Counted from the first letter of the stretch, positions 1-7,348 are shown. The stretch is 7,723 bases of DNA from Clostridiales bacterium UBA1248 (GCA_002308615.1 DBWC01000126.1:19475-27197); one strand, 5' to 3'. Notes: generated by a model from the letters alone, not told the origin. Translations and numbers: made by a program.

Positions 1-1122
1 CAGTGCATACACAACGGCTTCGGTCTCCACACTTTCAAGGAAGAGCTTACCGGACCCGAATACGCGGAAAGGTATATTAAAAAAGTAATTGACGCGAAAA
101 TACCGTACAAATTAAAAACCATTGCCGCGGATATTTCACCCGAGCGGCAGATTTTATACGTGAATTCCGAAGAAGGCGCGGTGACCGTTAAAGCCGGCGC
201 GATAATACTTGCAATGGGCTGCAGGGAGCGTCCGCGCGGCGCGCTCGGTCTGCCCGGCTACCGTCCGGCGGGCATTTTCACAGCCGGAACGGCGCAAAGA
301 CTTATGAATATTGAAGGTCAGTCGGTCGGCAAAAAGGTGTTTATTTTAGGCTCCGGCGATATAGGGCTGATAATGGCGCGCCGTATGACGCTTGAGGGCG
401 CAGAGGTCTGCGCGGTGGCGGAGCTTATGCCTTATTCCGGCGGACTTAAAAGAAATATCGTTCAGTGCTTAAACGATTTCAACATACCGCTTAAACTGTC
501 GCACACGGTGACAAAGATACACGGAAAAGAGCGCGTGACCGGAATAACGATTTCCGAGGTCGACGCGAACAGACGACCGATACCCGGAACGGAAGAATAC
601 TTTGATTGCGATACGCTTCTTTTATCCTGCGGACTTCTGCCCGAAAACGAGCTTTCAAAATCCGCGGGCATCACACTTGATAAAGTTACGGGCGGCCCTA
701 TCGTTGACGACAGGCTGCAGTGCAGCGTGCCCGGCGTATTCGCGTGCGGAAACGTTCTGCACGTCCACGATCTCGTCGACTACGTCTCGGAAGAAGCGGA
801 GCGTGCGGGAAAGCAGGCGGCACGTTATCTGTCCGGTGACAATGCTGAAGACGGTTACGTCAGATTATCAACCGGCTTCGGCGTAAGATACACCGTCCCG
901 CAGATGATAGACGTCAAAAATATGAGTGACGAAACCGTCGTAAGATTCCGTGTTGCCGATATTTACCGCGGCAAAAGCATAGTATTGTATTACGGCGACA
1001 AACTGATAAAGAAACTTAAAAAGCGCATTATGGCGCCGGGTGAGATGGAACAGCTGATAATAAAGAAAGAAAGCTTTTCTGACGGTATCCCGGACGGTAT
1101 AAAGATCTGCGTGGAGGACTGA
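1..1122 (+). CDS. FAD/NAD(P)-dependent oxidoreductase (glycerol-3-phosphate oxidation type), 5' truncated by the window edge
   Basis: The reading frame is open from base 1, so the gene begins upstream; 373 residues are visible and roughly 40-45 are missing, including the N-terminal FAD-binding GxGxxG. The sequence starts with QCIHNGFGL, typical of this family just after the FAD site. A second dinucleotide-binding motif, GSGDIG, lies at 349-366 and should bind NAD(P)H. The conserved GCRERPRG segment and a late FAD-contact motif, GVFACGN, are also present. The fold is that of two-dinucleotide-binding-domain flavoproteins. From family knowledge, these proteins accompany a glycerol-3-phosphate dehydrogenase and a DUF1667 protein and are thought to pass electrons in anaerobic G3P oxidation; the exact acceptor is uncertain. 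A GTG at 160 is internal, not the start. The DUF1667 gene follows after 2 nt with GGAGG overlapping this gene's end, so the two are co-transcribed. The family call is firm; the physiological role is inferred. Confidence 0.9.
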   Translation, partial: QCIHNGFGLHTFKEELTGPEYAERYIKKVIDAKIPYKLKTIAADISPERQILYVNSEEGAVTVKAGAIILAMGCRERPRGALGLPGYRPAGIFTAGTAQRLMNIEGQSVGKKVFILGSGDIGLIMARRMTLEGAEVCAVAELMPYSGGLKRNIVQCLNDFNIPLKLSHTVTKIHGKERVTGITISEVDANRRPIPGTEEYFDCDTLLLSCGLLPENELSKSAGITLDKVTGGPIVDDRLQCSVPGVFACGNVLHVHDLVDYVSEEAERAGKQAARYLSGDNAEDGYVRLSTGFGVRYTVPQMIDVKNMSDETVVRFRVADIYRGKSIVLYYGDKLIKKLKKRIMAPGEMEQLIIKKESFSDGIPDGIKICVED

Positions 1123-1124
1123 AT

Positions 1125-1490
1125 ATGAAAACGTATGAGATAACGTGTATACAGTGCCCTCTCGGCTGCGCGCTGACCGTCAGCGTTGAAGGCGAAGCTG
1201 TGACCGTCACGGGCAACACCTGCCCGCGCGGCGCGGAATACGGCAAAAAAGAGGTACTTCATCCGTCGCGCACGGTGACGTCCACGGTCGCGGTCGAAGA
1301 CGGCGTCCTTCCGCGTCTGTCCGTCAAGACGAAAACGGATATACCGAAAGAAAAGATATTTGACGTTATGGAAGTCATCCGCAAAACGGCAGTCAAAGCC
1401 CCGGTCAAGGCAGGCGACGTAATAATAGAAAACGTCTGCGGCACCGGCGCGGACGTGATAGCGACGAAAACGGTTGAAAAAGCAAAATAA
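1125..1490 (+). CDS. DUF1667 four-cysteine protein, partner of the upstream flavoprotein
   Basis: This 121-residue cytoplasmic protein starts at ATG 1125, preceded by GGAGG at 1113-1117. Its N-terminus carries Cys8-x2-Cys11-x3-Cys15 (CIQCPLGC) and a fourth cysteine in CPRG at Cys33. This spacing closely resembles the [4Fe-4S]-binding N-terminus of molybdopterin oxidoreductases (CxxCxxxC...CxxG), so an iron-sulfur cluster is a reasonable inference, with zinc as the alternative. The rest is a small alpha/beta domain with a conserved IIENVCGTGADVIAT tail containing another cysteine. From family knowledge, DUF1667 (COG3862) proteins sit directly after FAD oxidoreductases in glycerol-3-phosphate oxidation clusters of clostridia and Thermotoga. 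A role as electron-transfer subunit fits the context but is not proven. The length matches the family. Confidence 0.88.
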   Translation: MKTYEITCIQCPLGCALTVSVEGEAVTVTGNTCPRGAEYGKKEVLHPSRTVTSTVAVEDGVLPRLSVKTKTDIPKEKIFDVMEVIRKTAVKAPVKAGDVIIENVCGTGADVIATKTVEKAK

Positions 1491-1496
1491 CCTGTA

Positions 1497-1516
1497 GGGG
1501 AGGGGTCTCCCCTCCC
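1497..1516. repeat. GC-rich REP-like hairpin, left unit
   Basis: The arms 1498-1505 and 1509-1516 are exact reverse complements around a 3-nt TCT loop, seven bases after the stop codon of the DUF1667 gene. No T-tract follows, so it is a poor intrinsic terminator. It could stabilise the 3' end of the upstream mRNA, as REP hairpins do in other bacteria; that role is inferred. Confidence 0.65.
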
Positions 1517-1616
1517 GAGTTAAGAGTTAAGAGTTGTCGGATTGGCGCACAGATCGTCGGCTCTGCCGACACCGATTTTTATTCTTTATTCTTTATTCTT
1601 TCTTATTTGTTATTTC

Positions 1617-1636
1617 GGCGGGAGCAATCTCCCGCC
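1617..1636. repeat. GC-rich REP-like hairpin, right unit, inverted relative to the left unit
   Basis: The arms 1617-1624 and 1629-1636 are exact reverse complements with loop CAAT. It lies about 20 bases before the ribosome binding site of the transporter gene, so in an mRNA it would sit in the 5' leader. Together with the hairpin at 1498-1516 it makes an inverted pair of similar units. Confidence 0.6.
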
Positions 1637-1655
1637 CTGCAATCAAATATATTTG

Positions 1656-1661
1656 AAGGAG
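1656..1661 (+). promoter_or_regulatory. Ribosome binding site fixing the transporter start
   Basis: AAGGAG lies six bases before ATG 1668. It decides the start: the same frame is open back to a TTG at 1542, but that stretch is translated from the repeat island and has no comparable site. Confidence 0.85.
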
Positions 1662-1667
1662 ATTATT

Positions 1668-3104
1668 ATGAGCAAAACTGCAAACGGCGGTCTGAAGCTG
1701 AATTTAAAGAGAACGTTTCTCATCGGCTTCGCGTTTTTCGGCATCCTGCTTTTATGGCAGGTGTACGATTCCTGGTGTCCCACGTTTTTAACGGATATCT
1801 TTGCAAGGCAAATGTACGATATGTCTTCAGCACAGCTGAAAGCGGCGGATCCGGACAAAATTTTAAACGTCCAATGGATTGTCGGTATCATAATGGCGTG
1901 CGACAACCTGGCGGCGCTGATCCTGCTTCCGATATTCGGTTCTCTGTCCGATAAGACCAAAACGCCTATAGGCAAGCGTATGCCCTTCATACTCACCGGC
2001 ACTCTGGTATCCGCGATAGCGTTCCCGTTCATACCGCTGTTCTTCCACTACAACAACATAGTTGGAATGATAGCGATAATGATCATCGTTTTGATATTCA
2101 TGATGATGTACCGCAACCCCGCCGTAGCGCTCATGCCGGACATAACTCCGAAACCTCTTAGGGCAAAGGCGAACGGCATTATAAATATAATGGGCTATTT
2201 GGGCGGCGCGTTTGCAACGGTCCTCGGCATATTCTTGAAGCTCTCCGACTACATAAACGTAGAAGACAGCGCAAGAAAGCTTTGGATAATCGAAATACCC
2301 TTTATCGTCGCTTCTGTTCTGATGGTCATATCCGCGTTCGTGCTCTTTATGACGATAAAAGAAAACAAGCTTGCAAAAGAGCTGAAAAACGAGCTTGAGC
2401 TCGGTGAAAAGCTTGCGGCGGTCGAAAATCCCGTTGACGACGACGCTCCGATGTCCAAAGCCAACAAAAAGATGCTTTTGGCGATTTTAGGCGCGGAGTT
2501 CTTATGGTTCATGGCGGACAACGCTCTCGGAACGTACATAGGAAACTACGTTATTTACTACCTTAAATCCGTATCGAGCGCAACGATGATCGTCACGATA
2601 GTCGGCGGCGTCGCGAGCGTCATAGGCTTTGCGACCGCGGGCGTGATCGCCGACAAGATAGGCAGAAAATGGACTATTTCCTGCGGTCTCGGCATAACCG
2701 TTTTAGGTATGATACTCATGTGCTTCGTATTCCCGACCGGAAACGTAACGGGCGCAAACGGAGAATTCTCTTTTCCGCCGCTTCTCTACGCCGTCGGCGC
2801 GGTACGCGGCTTCGGTATGGCGCTCGTCCACAACTGTTCTTTCCCGATGGTCGTGGAGCTTTGCTCAAACAAAAAGATCGGCAAATTCACAGGTTATTAC
2901 TATGCCGCAAGCATGTCGGCACAGACTATCACGCCTGTGCTTTTAGGACTCGTTTTCAAGGCTTCCCTCGTATGGTGGGCGCTTCCGATCTACTGCGCCG
3001 TGCTTTTAGCGGCGAGCTTTACGGTATTCACGGTACTCGTTAAGAACATAAAGGCCAAAAAAGTTGAAAACGCAAAAGGTCTTGAAGCGATAGACGGAGA
3101 TTAA
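1668..3104 (+). CDS. MFS transporter, GPH/SLC45-like sugar (or polyol) cation symporter
   Basis: A 478-residue inner-membrane protein with about 12 hydrophobic segments, six before and six after a charged cytoplasmic loop at roughly residues 231-266. The major facilitator loop signature appears as GSLSDKTKTPIGKRMPF at residues 91-107 and again, shortened, as GVIADKIGRKW at 325-335. The segment YRNPAVALMPDITPKPLRAKANGIINIMG (residues 148-176) is typical of SLC45-like members of the glycoside-pentoside-hexuronide:cation symporter superfamily, which import disaccharides, glycosides or polyols with H+ or Na+. The start is ATG 1668 with AAGGAG. The phosphodiesterase gene follows after 2 nt, so both are in one operon. 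The substrate cannot be read from sequence. Its neighbours suggest something linked to glycerol phosphates or glycosides, but members of this family are not known as G3P antiporters. Confidence 0.9.
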   Translation: MSKTANGGLKLNLKRTFLIGFAFFGILLLWQVYDSWCPTFLTDIFARQMYDMSSAQLKAADPDKILNVQWIVGIIMACDNLAALILLPIFGSLSDKTKTPIGKRMPFILTGTLVSAIAFPFIPLFFHYNNIVGMIAIMIIVLIFMMMYRNPAVALMPDITPKPLRAKANGIINIMGYLGGAFATVLGIFLKLSDYINVEDSARKLWIIEIPFIVASVLMVISAFVLFMTIKENKLAKELKNELELGEKLAAVENPVDDDAPMSKANKKMLLAILGAEFLWFMADNALGTYIGNYVIYYLKSVSSATMIVTIVGGVASVIGFATAGVIADKIGRKWTISCGLGITVLGMILMCFVFPTGNVTGANGEFSFPPLLYAVGAVRGFGMALVHNCSFPMVVELCSNKKIGKFTGYYYAASMSAQTITPVLLGLVFKASLVWWALPIYCAVLLAASFTVFTVLVKNIKAKKVENAKGLEAIDGD

Positions 3105-3106
3105 AA

Positions 3107-3922
3107 ATGATATACGTTATAATTGCCGTGCTCGTTCTGCCGCCTTTGATATTTCTGTATCTTGTGCTGCCGGGACACGCGAAAAAAGAAAAAAAAGACC
3201 TCTTTTACGGAAAAAGCATAGCTCACAGAGGGCTTTATGAAGCTGATCAGAGCGTACCGGAAAACTCGCTTTCCGCGTTTTATCTCGCGGTAAAAAACGG
3301 CTACGGCATAGAGCTTGACGTTCAGCTTACGCGTGACGGGCGCGTTGTCGTTTTTCACGACGACACGCTCAAGCGCGCCTGCGGCGTTGACAAGCGCGTG
3401 GACGAGCTTGACTACGACGAATTAAGCAAGCTGACGCTGTTTGAAACAAACGAGCGCATACCGCTCTTTTATGAGGTCTTACGTTCGATAGGCGACAAAA
3501 CGCCTCTTATAGTAGAGCTTAAAACGTGCAAAAGAAGAAAAGAGCTTTGCCAAAAGACGTACGAGCTCCTCTCCGCGTATAACGGCACTTACTGTATAGA
3601 AAGCTTTGATCCGTTCATCGTAAAGTGGTTCCGCTTCCACGCGCCGCATATCCTGCGCGGTCAGCTGACGCAGACGCCGGGAGACTTTGCGGGGTCCGAC
3701 ACGTCAAAAGCCGTCGGCTTTATTTTAGGCAACGTCTTGTTTGATTTTCTTGCGCGTCCGCATTTCATAGCCCACAAAACCGGAGCTAAGACGCCCGCCG
3801 TCAGGCTTGCCGAAGCCGCGGGCGCAATGAAGGTATCCTGGACCGTGCGCGACAAAAAGGACGAGCAAAACTGCGACGTCATTATCTTTGAACACTACAG
3901 GCCGGAAACGGATTTCAAATGA
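3107..3922 (+). CDS. Membrane-anchored glycerophosphodiester phosphodiesterase (GDPD)
   Basis: A 271-residue protein that should hydrolyse glycerophosphodiesters to sn-glycerol-3-phosphate and an alcohol. One N-terminal hydrophobic helix (residues 2-22) is followed by a basic stretch, so it is probably a single-pass protein and not a released one. The GDPD TIM-barrel motifs occur in order: AHRG with His40-Arg41, PENS with Glu52, IELDVQLTRDG with Glu69 and Asp71, VVFHDDTL with His84, and VELK with Glu137 and Lys139. ESFDP (165-169) and SWTVR (244-248) match the late strands. These include the two catalytic histidines and the metal ligands expected for the family, so the enzyme should be active. 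Which side of the membrane the domain faces is not certain. It starts 2 nt after the transporter stop with GGAG just upstream. Its product would feed the G3P-oxidising genes upstream. Confidence 0.93.
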   Translation: MIYVIIAVLVLPPLIFLYLVLPGHAKKEKKDLFYGKSIAHRGLYEADQSVPENSLSAFYLAVKNGYGIELDVQLTRDGRVVVFHDDTLKRACGVDKRVDELDYDELSKLTLFETNERIPLFYEVLRSIGDKTPLIVELKTCKRRKELCQKTYELLSAYNGTYCIESFDPFIVKWFRFHAPHILRGQLTQTPGDFAGSDTSKAVGFILGNVLFDFLARPHFIAHKTGAKTPAVRLAEAAGAMKVSWTVRDKKDEQNCDVIIFEHYRPETDFK

Positions 3923-3938
3923 TCTCACGGAGGCGGAT

Positions 3939-4859
3939 ATGATCTTCGTTTATATTCTTATCGGACTTGCCGTTTCTTTTCTTATCGTTTCGGTCGTCGT
4001 GTTTTTTACGGCGTTTTATAACGGAAAAAGAAAAGACGTCACCTACGACGTACTGACAGGCAAGGATTACGATCCGTATCACGATCAGATGCTCGATCTT
4101 ATAAAAACAGCCGTAAAAATACCGTTTGAAGAGATACAGATCAGATCGTACGACAAAAAAAATCTGTACGGCAGACTTTATCTTAACGACCCGAAAGCGC
4201 CGTTTCACATTCAGTTCAACGGATACAAGGGCAATGGCGCGCGCGATTTCAGCGGCGGGCTGCAGCTGGCGCTGCAAAGCGGCGCAAACGTGATCTTAAC
4301 CGACCAGAGAAGCCACGGAAAATCCGAAGGAAACATAATTACGTTCGGCGTAAAGGAAAGAAAAGACGTTTTGAGCTGGGTAAACTACGTCTGCGAAAAA
4401 TACGGTAAAGATACGCCCGTATATCTTGACGGCGTTTCAATGGGCGCGGCAACGGTGCTCATGTCGTCCGATCTGCCTCTGCCGGAAAACGTTGCAGGTA
4501 TAATCGCGGACTGCCCGTATTCAAGCCCTTTCGGCATCGTATCGCTCGTTGCAAGCAGAATGACGAGAGCCGGCAGACTGCTCGACCCGTGCATAATATT
4601 CAGCGCTTTCGTATTCGGTCGTTTCAACATATTTTCTTCGTCCGCGGTAAAATCCGTAAAATCTGCTAAAATACCGATACTGATAATTCACGGCACCGGC
4701 GATAATTTCGTTCCCGTTGAGATGAGCCGCGCGATACGCGACGCGAATCCGGAAAAAGTAACGCTTGTTGAAGTTGAAGGCGCGCCGCACGGCCTGTCGT
4801 ATATGAAAGATACGGAAAAATACAAAAAAGCGTTTTACGATTTCATTTCGAAAACATAA
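3939..4859 (+). CDS. Membrane-anchored alpha/beta hydrolase (serine hydrolase/esterase-like)
   Basis: A 306-residue protein with one N-terminal transmembrane helix (about residues 3-25) followed by Lys/Arg residues, then an alpha/beta-hydrolase domain. The nucleophile elbow is GVSMGA with Ser167. The likely acid is Asp255 in HGTGDNFVP, and the likely base is His284 in APHGLSY, so the triad is complete. An oxyanion-type FNGYKGNG loop lies at 93-100, with TDQRSHGKSEG at 121-131. The pattern resembles the YqkD-type hydrolases of Firmicutes, whose substrates are mostly unknown. The start is ATG 3939 with GGAGG at 3929-3933; a TTG at 3888 in the same frame lies inside the previous gene and lacks a site. 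It follows the phosphodiesterase by 16 nt. The pairing suggests action on acylated or phosphodiester lipid fragments, as an acyl-ester hydrolase upstream of GDPD; this is inference only. Confidence 0.88.
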   Translation: MIFVYILIGLAVSFLIVSVVVFFTAFYNGKRKDVTYDVLTGKDYDPYHDQMLDLIKTAVKIPFEEIQIRSYDKKNLYGRLYLNDPKAPFHIQFNGYKGNGARDFSGGLQLALQSGANVILTDQRSHGKSEGNIITFGVKERKDVLSWVNYVCEKYGKDTPVYLDGVSMGAATVLMSSDLPLPENVAGIIADCPYSSPFGIVSLVASRMTRAGRLLDPCIIFSAFVFGRFNIFSSSAVKSVKSAKIPILIIHGTGDNFVPVEMSRAIRDANPEKVTLVEVEGAPHGLSYMKDTEKYKKAFYDFISKT

Positions 4860-4865
4860 AAATAT

Positions 4866-4903
4866 GATCCCATCCGTTTTTTGACGGAGGGGATCTTTTT
4901 TTT
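4866..4903 (+). terminator. Intrinsic terminator between convergent operons
   Basis: The arms 4866-4877 and 4884-4895 pair over 12 positions with a single mismatch, around a TTTTTG loop, and are followed by eight T (4896-4903). It begins seven bases after the hydrolase stop codon. The T-tract overlaps the minus-strand lipoprotein stop codon (4902-4904). In the other direction the hairpin is followed by a weaker U-rich stretch, so it may serve both operons. Confidence 0.92.
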
Positions 4904-5984
4904 ATTCCGTATATGAAACAAGGCTTAAATTCTTAACGTACATCGTATGTGAAAACGTTCCTATCGTTTCCCAGCCCATATTCATACCGTTCAAACAGAG
5001 CTTATCTAACGTTTTGACTTTGAAATATCCGTCTTCAAGCCCTTTTTGAAGCATATCTTCCAGATACGGTTTAAGATCTATTTCTATATGCCGCCACTCG
5101 CCGTTCGGCTGAGGCGCGCCGTCTTTCCATAGGCTTTCGCCCGGATAAGCGTATTTTGAGCCAATCAGATATATCATCGCGCCGGACGCGTCGGCTTTGC
5201 CGCCGTCGTAACCGATATAATGATCGCCTTTATCGTATCTGTTGTCAAAGAACTGTATGCCGAACCAGCAGAAATCGTTTGAGTTTATTCCCTTGACGTA
5301 GAAATACAGCAAGAACTGCGCCGCGCGTACCCAGTCGCCGTCGACCGCCGTCTCGGAATAATCTCCGAGCTTTATATCAAGGCTCAAAATAATGCTCTTG
5401 CATCTGCATTTGTAATATTCTCTTGTCGGCTTGTCAAGCTCCTTGTATCTGAAATCCTCCTGCTCAATCAAAAGATGCGGCCAGTAGTCGCCCTGTACGG
5501 CGGGCGAGCCCTGATAGTACGCGGACGTATCGAGGTAAAACGTCATCATATTTTCGTCCGCGTCATACGAAAACGTGCGGTATTTTCCGTCCGTTACCGT
5601 GCTTTTATTGCTTTCTATCAGGCACTGTGACAGATCCGTGCCTGAATCCCATTGCGCGAGACCCCAGCGCGCCGTGCTCTCCTTTACCTTTTCATCGTAA
5701 AAGGCGTGAGTCTGAAATACCCGGAAGCTGTCGTTATTTTTGTGATCCTTTTGAGTTATAAGTCTCATTCCCGTTTTGAATTCGAGATCCGGTATAAGCT
5801 GCATACTTTTTACCTCGCTTTTCTCTTCTTCGGTTTCTTCTTCGGTCACCGTTTCGGTTATAATTTCGGTTTCCGTTGTCAACTCGGTCTCCGTTATTAT
5901 TGCGGTTTCCGTAATTTCGGGCGGCGACGTGCACGCGGAAAGCAGCAGCGGAAGTAATATTAAAACAGATATTATTCTTTTCAT
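4902..5984 (-). CDS. Secreted lipoprotein with Thr/Glu-rich linker and an unassigned, probably beta-sandwich, domain
   Basis: A 360-residue lipoprotein. The start chosen is ATG at 5984, which has AAAGGAA about 6-8 bases upstream and gives a proper class II signal peptide: MKR, a hydrophobic core, and lipobox LSAC with lipidated Cys18. The longer frame to 6110 would bury this signal. After the cysteine comes a low-complexity stretch rich in Thr-Glu pairs (residues 25-55, repeating ITET/TETE), probably a flexible spacer from the membrane. Residues 61-360 form an aromatic-rich domain with many Trp, Tyr and Asp/Gly turns and a terminal segment (GEWRHIEIDL ... MGWETIGTFSHTMYVKNLSL) reminiscent of carbohydrate-binding beta-sandwich folds. 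I do not recognise the family. It follows the glycosidase gene by 23 nt, so a surface sugar-binding role is plausible but inferred. Confidence 0.82.
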   Translation of the reverse strand: MKRIISVLILLPLLLSACTSPPEITETAIITETELTTETEIITETVTEEETEEEKSEVKSMQLIPDLEFKTGMRLITQKDHKNNDSFRVFQTHAFYDEKVKESTARWGLAQWDSGTDLSQCLIESNKSTVTDGKYRTFSYDADENMMTFYLDTSAYYQGSPAVQGDYWPHLLIEQEDFRYKELDKPTREYYKCRCKSIILSLDIKLGDYSETAVDGDWVRAAQFLLYFYVKGINSNDFCWFGIQFFDNRYDKGDHYIGYDGGKADASGAMIYLIGSKYAYPGESLWKDGAPQPNGEWRHIEIDLKPYLEDMLQKGLEDGYFKVKTLDKLCLNGMNMGWETIGTFSHTMYVKNLSLVSYTE

Positions 5985-6007
5985 ATATTGTTCCTTTCGG
6001 TTCATAG

Positions 6008-7309
6008 TCAGCGCGTGAACAGCAGAAGGATCGAATTTGCGGGGATGATTTCGGGCGCATTTTCGCCTTCCGTAGCGCAATTTTCGCTTATCAGGCGGCA
6101 AGATACACATTCAAAATCGACGGATAACGCGGCCGGCTCTTCGTTCGTATTTGAGATCATAACCGCGCCGGCGTCTTCTCCTTTTGCCGCCGCGGCGTAT
6201 ATGCCGGGTGCGTTTTCAAGTTTCAGCCCGACCTCTCTGCCGCGTTTGTATAATTCGTTATATGCTCGGAAAGCCTCGTAAGTCGGAAGCGGTTTCCACG
6301 AAAGCGGATCGAACAGCGACGCATACGGGCTTGCGCTTATCTGCGCGTCGTAGAACATCGCGGAATCGAGCGGCAAGTGTTGGAAAGACAGCATCATCGC
6401 AGCGGTAAGCGCCGCGTGGCGCGGCGTGCCGCGCAGGTTTATCATATAATTCCACTCGTTGCAGGTCGTTTCCGTGTTTACAAAGCCGTACTCATCGAGC
6501 TTTTTTCTCGCGTACCGGGCGAATATCGCCGTATGCTCTATCGACGCGTAGCTGTGCCACGAAAAGAAATCAAGCGGACAGTTGTTTTTCTTTACGTATT
6601 GTAAAAACTTCTCAAAAAACTCGACAAAGTATTCTTCCCGCGCCGTCGCTTTTGCGTTCGGGTCCGTTTCTACACCCGCTATCGCATAAAAGCCGCATGA
6701 GGCGTATCCACCGAAATTCAGGTGCGGAAAGCGGTCTTTAAGATACTTCGACGCTGTGCCGTACAGCTCGAAATACTGCTCCATGCTTCCGCGCCACATC
6801 GGGTTTTTAAGCGGATCTTCCTCGTTGTCCGGCTCGTTCCAGATCTCCCAGTAACGTATATTATATCTGAATCCGTCCGCCCAGCCTTCAGTATAGTGGC
6901 GAATGACGCCCTCGCATATTTTTGCCCATTTCAAGCTGTCCTTCGGCGGATATACGCGGTACGCTTTTATCTCAACGTAGTTTTCGATAGTTATGCCGAG
7001 CCGGAAAAACGGCTCGACTCCGGCGTCGACGAGCGCAGTCATGAGTTTATCCGTAAAAGCAAAATCGTACGAGTCCGGGTCCGACGGGTCTTTTTCAAAA
7101 TCCGGAAACAGATTCGGAATATCTACGAAGCGCGAGCCGCCGAACATCCCGCCTACGTCATGCAGACGGGAAAACGGTATGCCCGCCTCCGTCAGATAGC
7201 GGAACATGGAAAAATCCATGCCGAAAGCGGGCGGCTGTCCCACCCCGTGCATCGGTTTGATTTTGCCAGTTTCTTTATTGAAATCAACGCTGATCTTCGC
7301 TGTAATCAT
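6008..7309 (-). CDS. GH39-like glycoside hydrolase (beta-xylosidase-type)
   Basis: A 433-residue protein without signal peptide or membrane segment, hence probably cytoplasmic. It has a clan GH-A TIM-barrel layout: an early HGVGQPPAFG strand (21-30), FSRLHDVGG (46-54), and YWEIWNEPD at residues 153-161, in which Glu159 is the expected acid/base. FFSWHSYAS (248-256) follows, then TTCNEWNY (281-288), in which Glu285 is the candidate nucleophile. A C-terminal segment (about 365-433) looks like the small beta-sandwich common in retaining GH-A enzymes. GH39 members cleave beta-xylosides, alpha-iduronides and related glycosides with retention; the substrate here is open. It is somewhat shorter than typical GH39 xylosidases of about 500 residues. 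GGGAG at 7316-7320 on the minus strand supports ATG 7309. It is the first gene of the minus-strand operon, directly under a strong promoter. Confidence 0.88.
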   Translation of the reverse strand: MITAKISVDFNKETGKIKPMHGVGQPPAFGMDFSMFRYLTEAGIPFSRLHDVGGMFGGSRFVDIPNLFPDFEKDPSDPDSYDFAFTDKLMTALVDAGVEPFFRLGITIENYVEIKAYRVYPPKDSLKWAKICEGVIRHYTEGWADGFRYNIRYWEIWNEPDNEEDPLKNPMWRGSMEQYFELYGTASKYLKDRFPHLNFGGYASCGFYAIAGVETDPNAKATAREEYFVEFFEKFLQYVKKNNCPLDFFSWHSYASIEHTAIFARYARKKLDEYGFVNTETTCNEWNYMINLRGTPRHAALTAAMMLSFQHLPLDSAMFYDAQISASPYASLFDPLSWKPLPTYEAFRAYNELYKRGREVGLKLENAPGIYAAAAKGEDAGAVMISNTNEEPAALSVDFECVSCRLISENCATEGENAPEIIPANSILLLFTR

Positions 7310-7348
7310 TCAAAACTCCCGGTTTTATCATTTCAGTTTTCTAATGCT

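Larger units (their letters stand above)
1491..1667. repeat. Composite repeat island (REP-like hairpins plus heptanucleotide repeats) between two genes
   Basis: This intergenic stretch consists almost wholly of short repeats. A perfect 8-bp hairpin with a TCT loop lies at 1498-1516 (GGGAGGGG / CCCCTCCC). GAGTTAA then repeats about 2.7 times at 1517-1535. A 6-bp hairpin, also with a TCT loop, lies at 1556-1570, followed by T5. ATTCTTT repeats exactly three times at 1581-1601. A perfect 8-bp hairpin lies at 1617-1636 (GGCGGGAG / CTCCCGCC, loop CAAT). Read on the minus strand, the right end (TGCAGGGCGGG) resembles the left end (TGTAGGGGAGGGG), so the island looks like two related REP units in inverted orientation around a core. 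No good promoter was found. The hairpin with T5 at 1556-1580 could attenuate transcription. The repeats are directly visible; their mobile origin is inferred. Confidence 0.7.

Noticed and set aside
160..162. GTG as start of the oxidoreductase
   Set aside because: The frame is open to base 1 and the residues before it (QCIHNGFGL onward) are conserved family sequence, so the gene starts outside the window.
1517..1601. CRISPR array suspected from regular short repeats
   Set aside because: The units are 7-nt tandem repeats without spacers and there are no cas genes nearby.
1542..1667. N-terminal extension of the transporter frame back to a TTG at 1542
   Set aside because: It is translated from the repeat island and lacks a ribosome binding site, whereas ATG 1668 has AAGGAG at proper spacing and begins a normal MFS N-terminus.
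5985..6110. Longer start for the lipoprotein overlapping the glycosidase gene
   Set aside because: It would put 42 charged residues before a clear signal peptide and lipobox. ATG 5984 has its own ribosome binding site.
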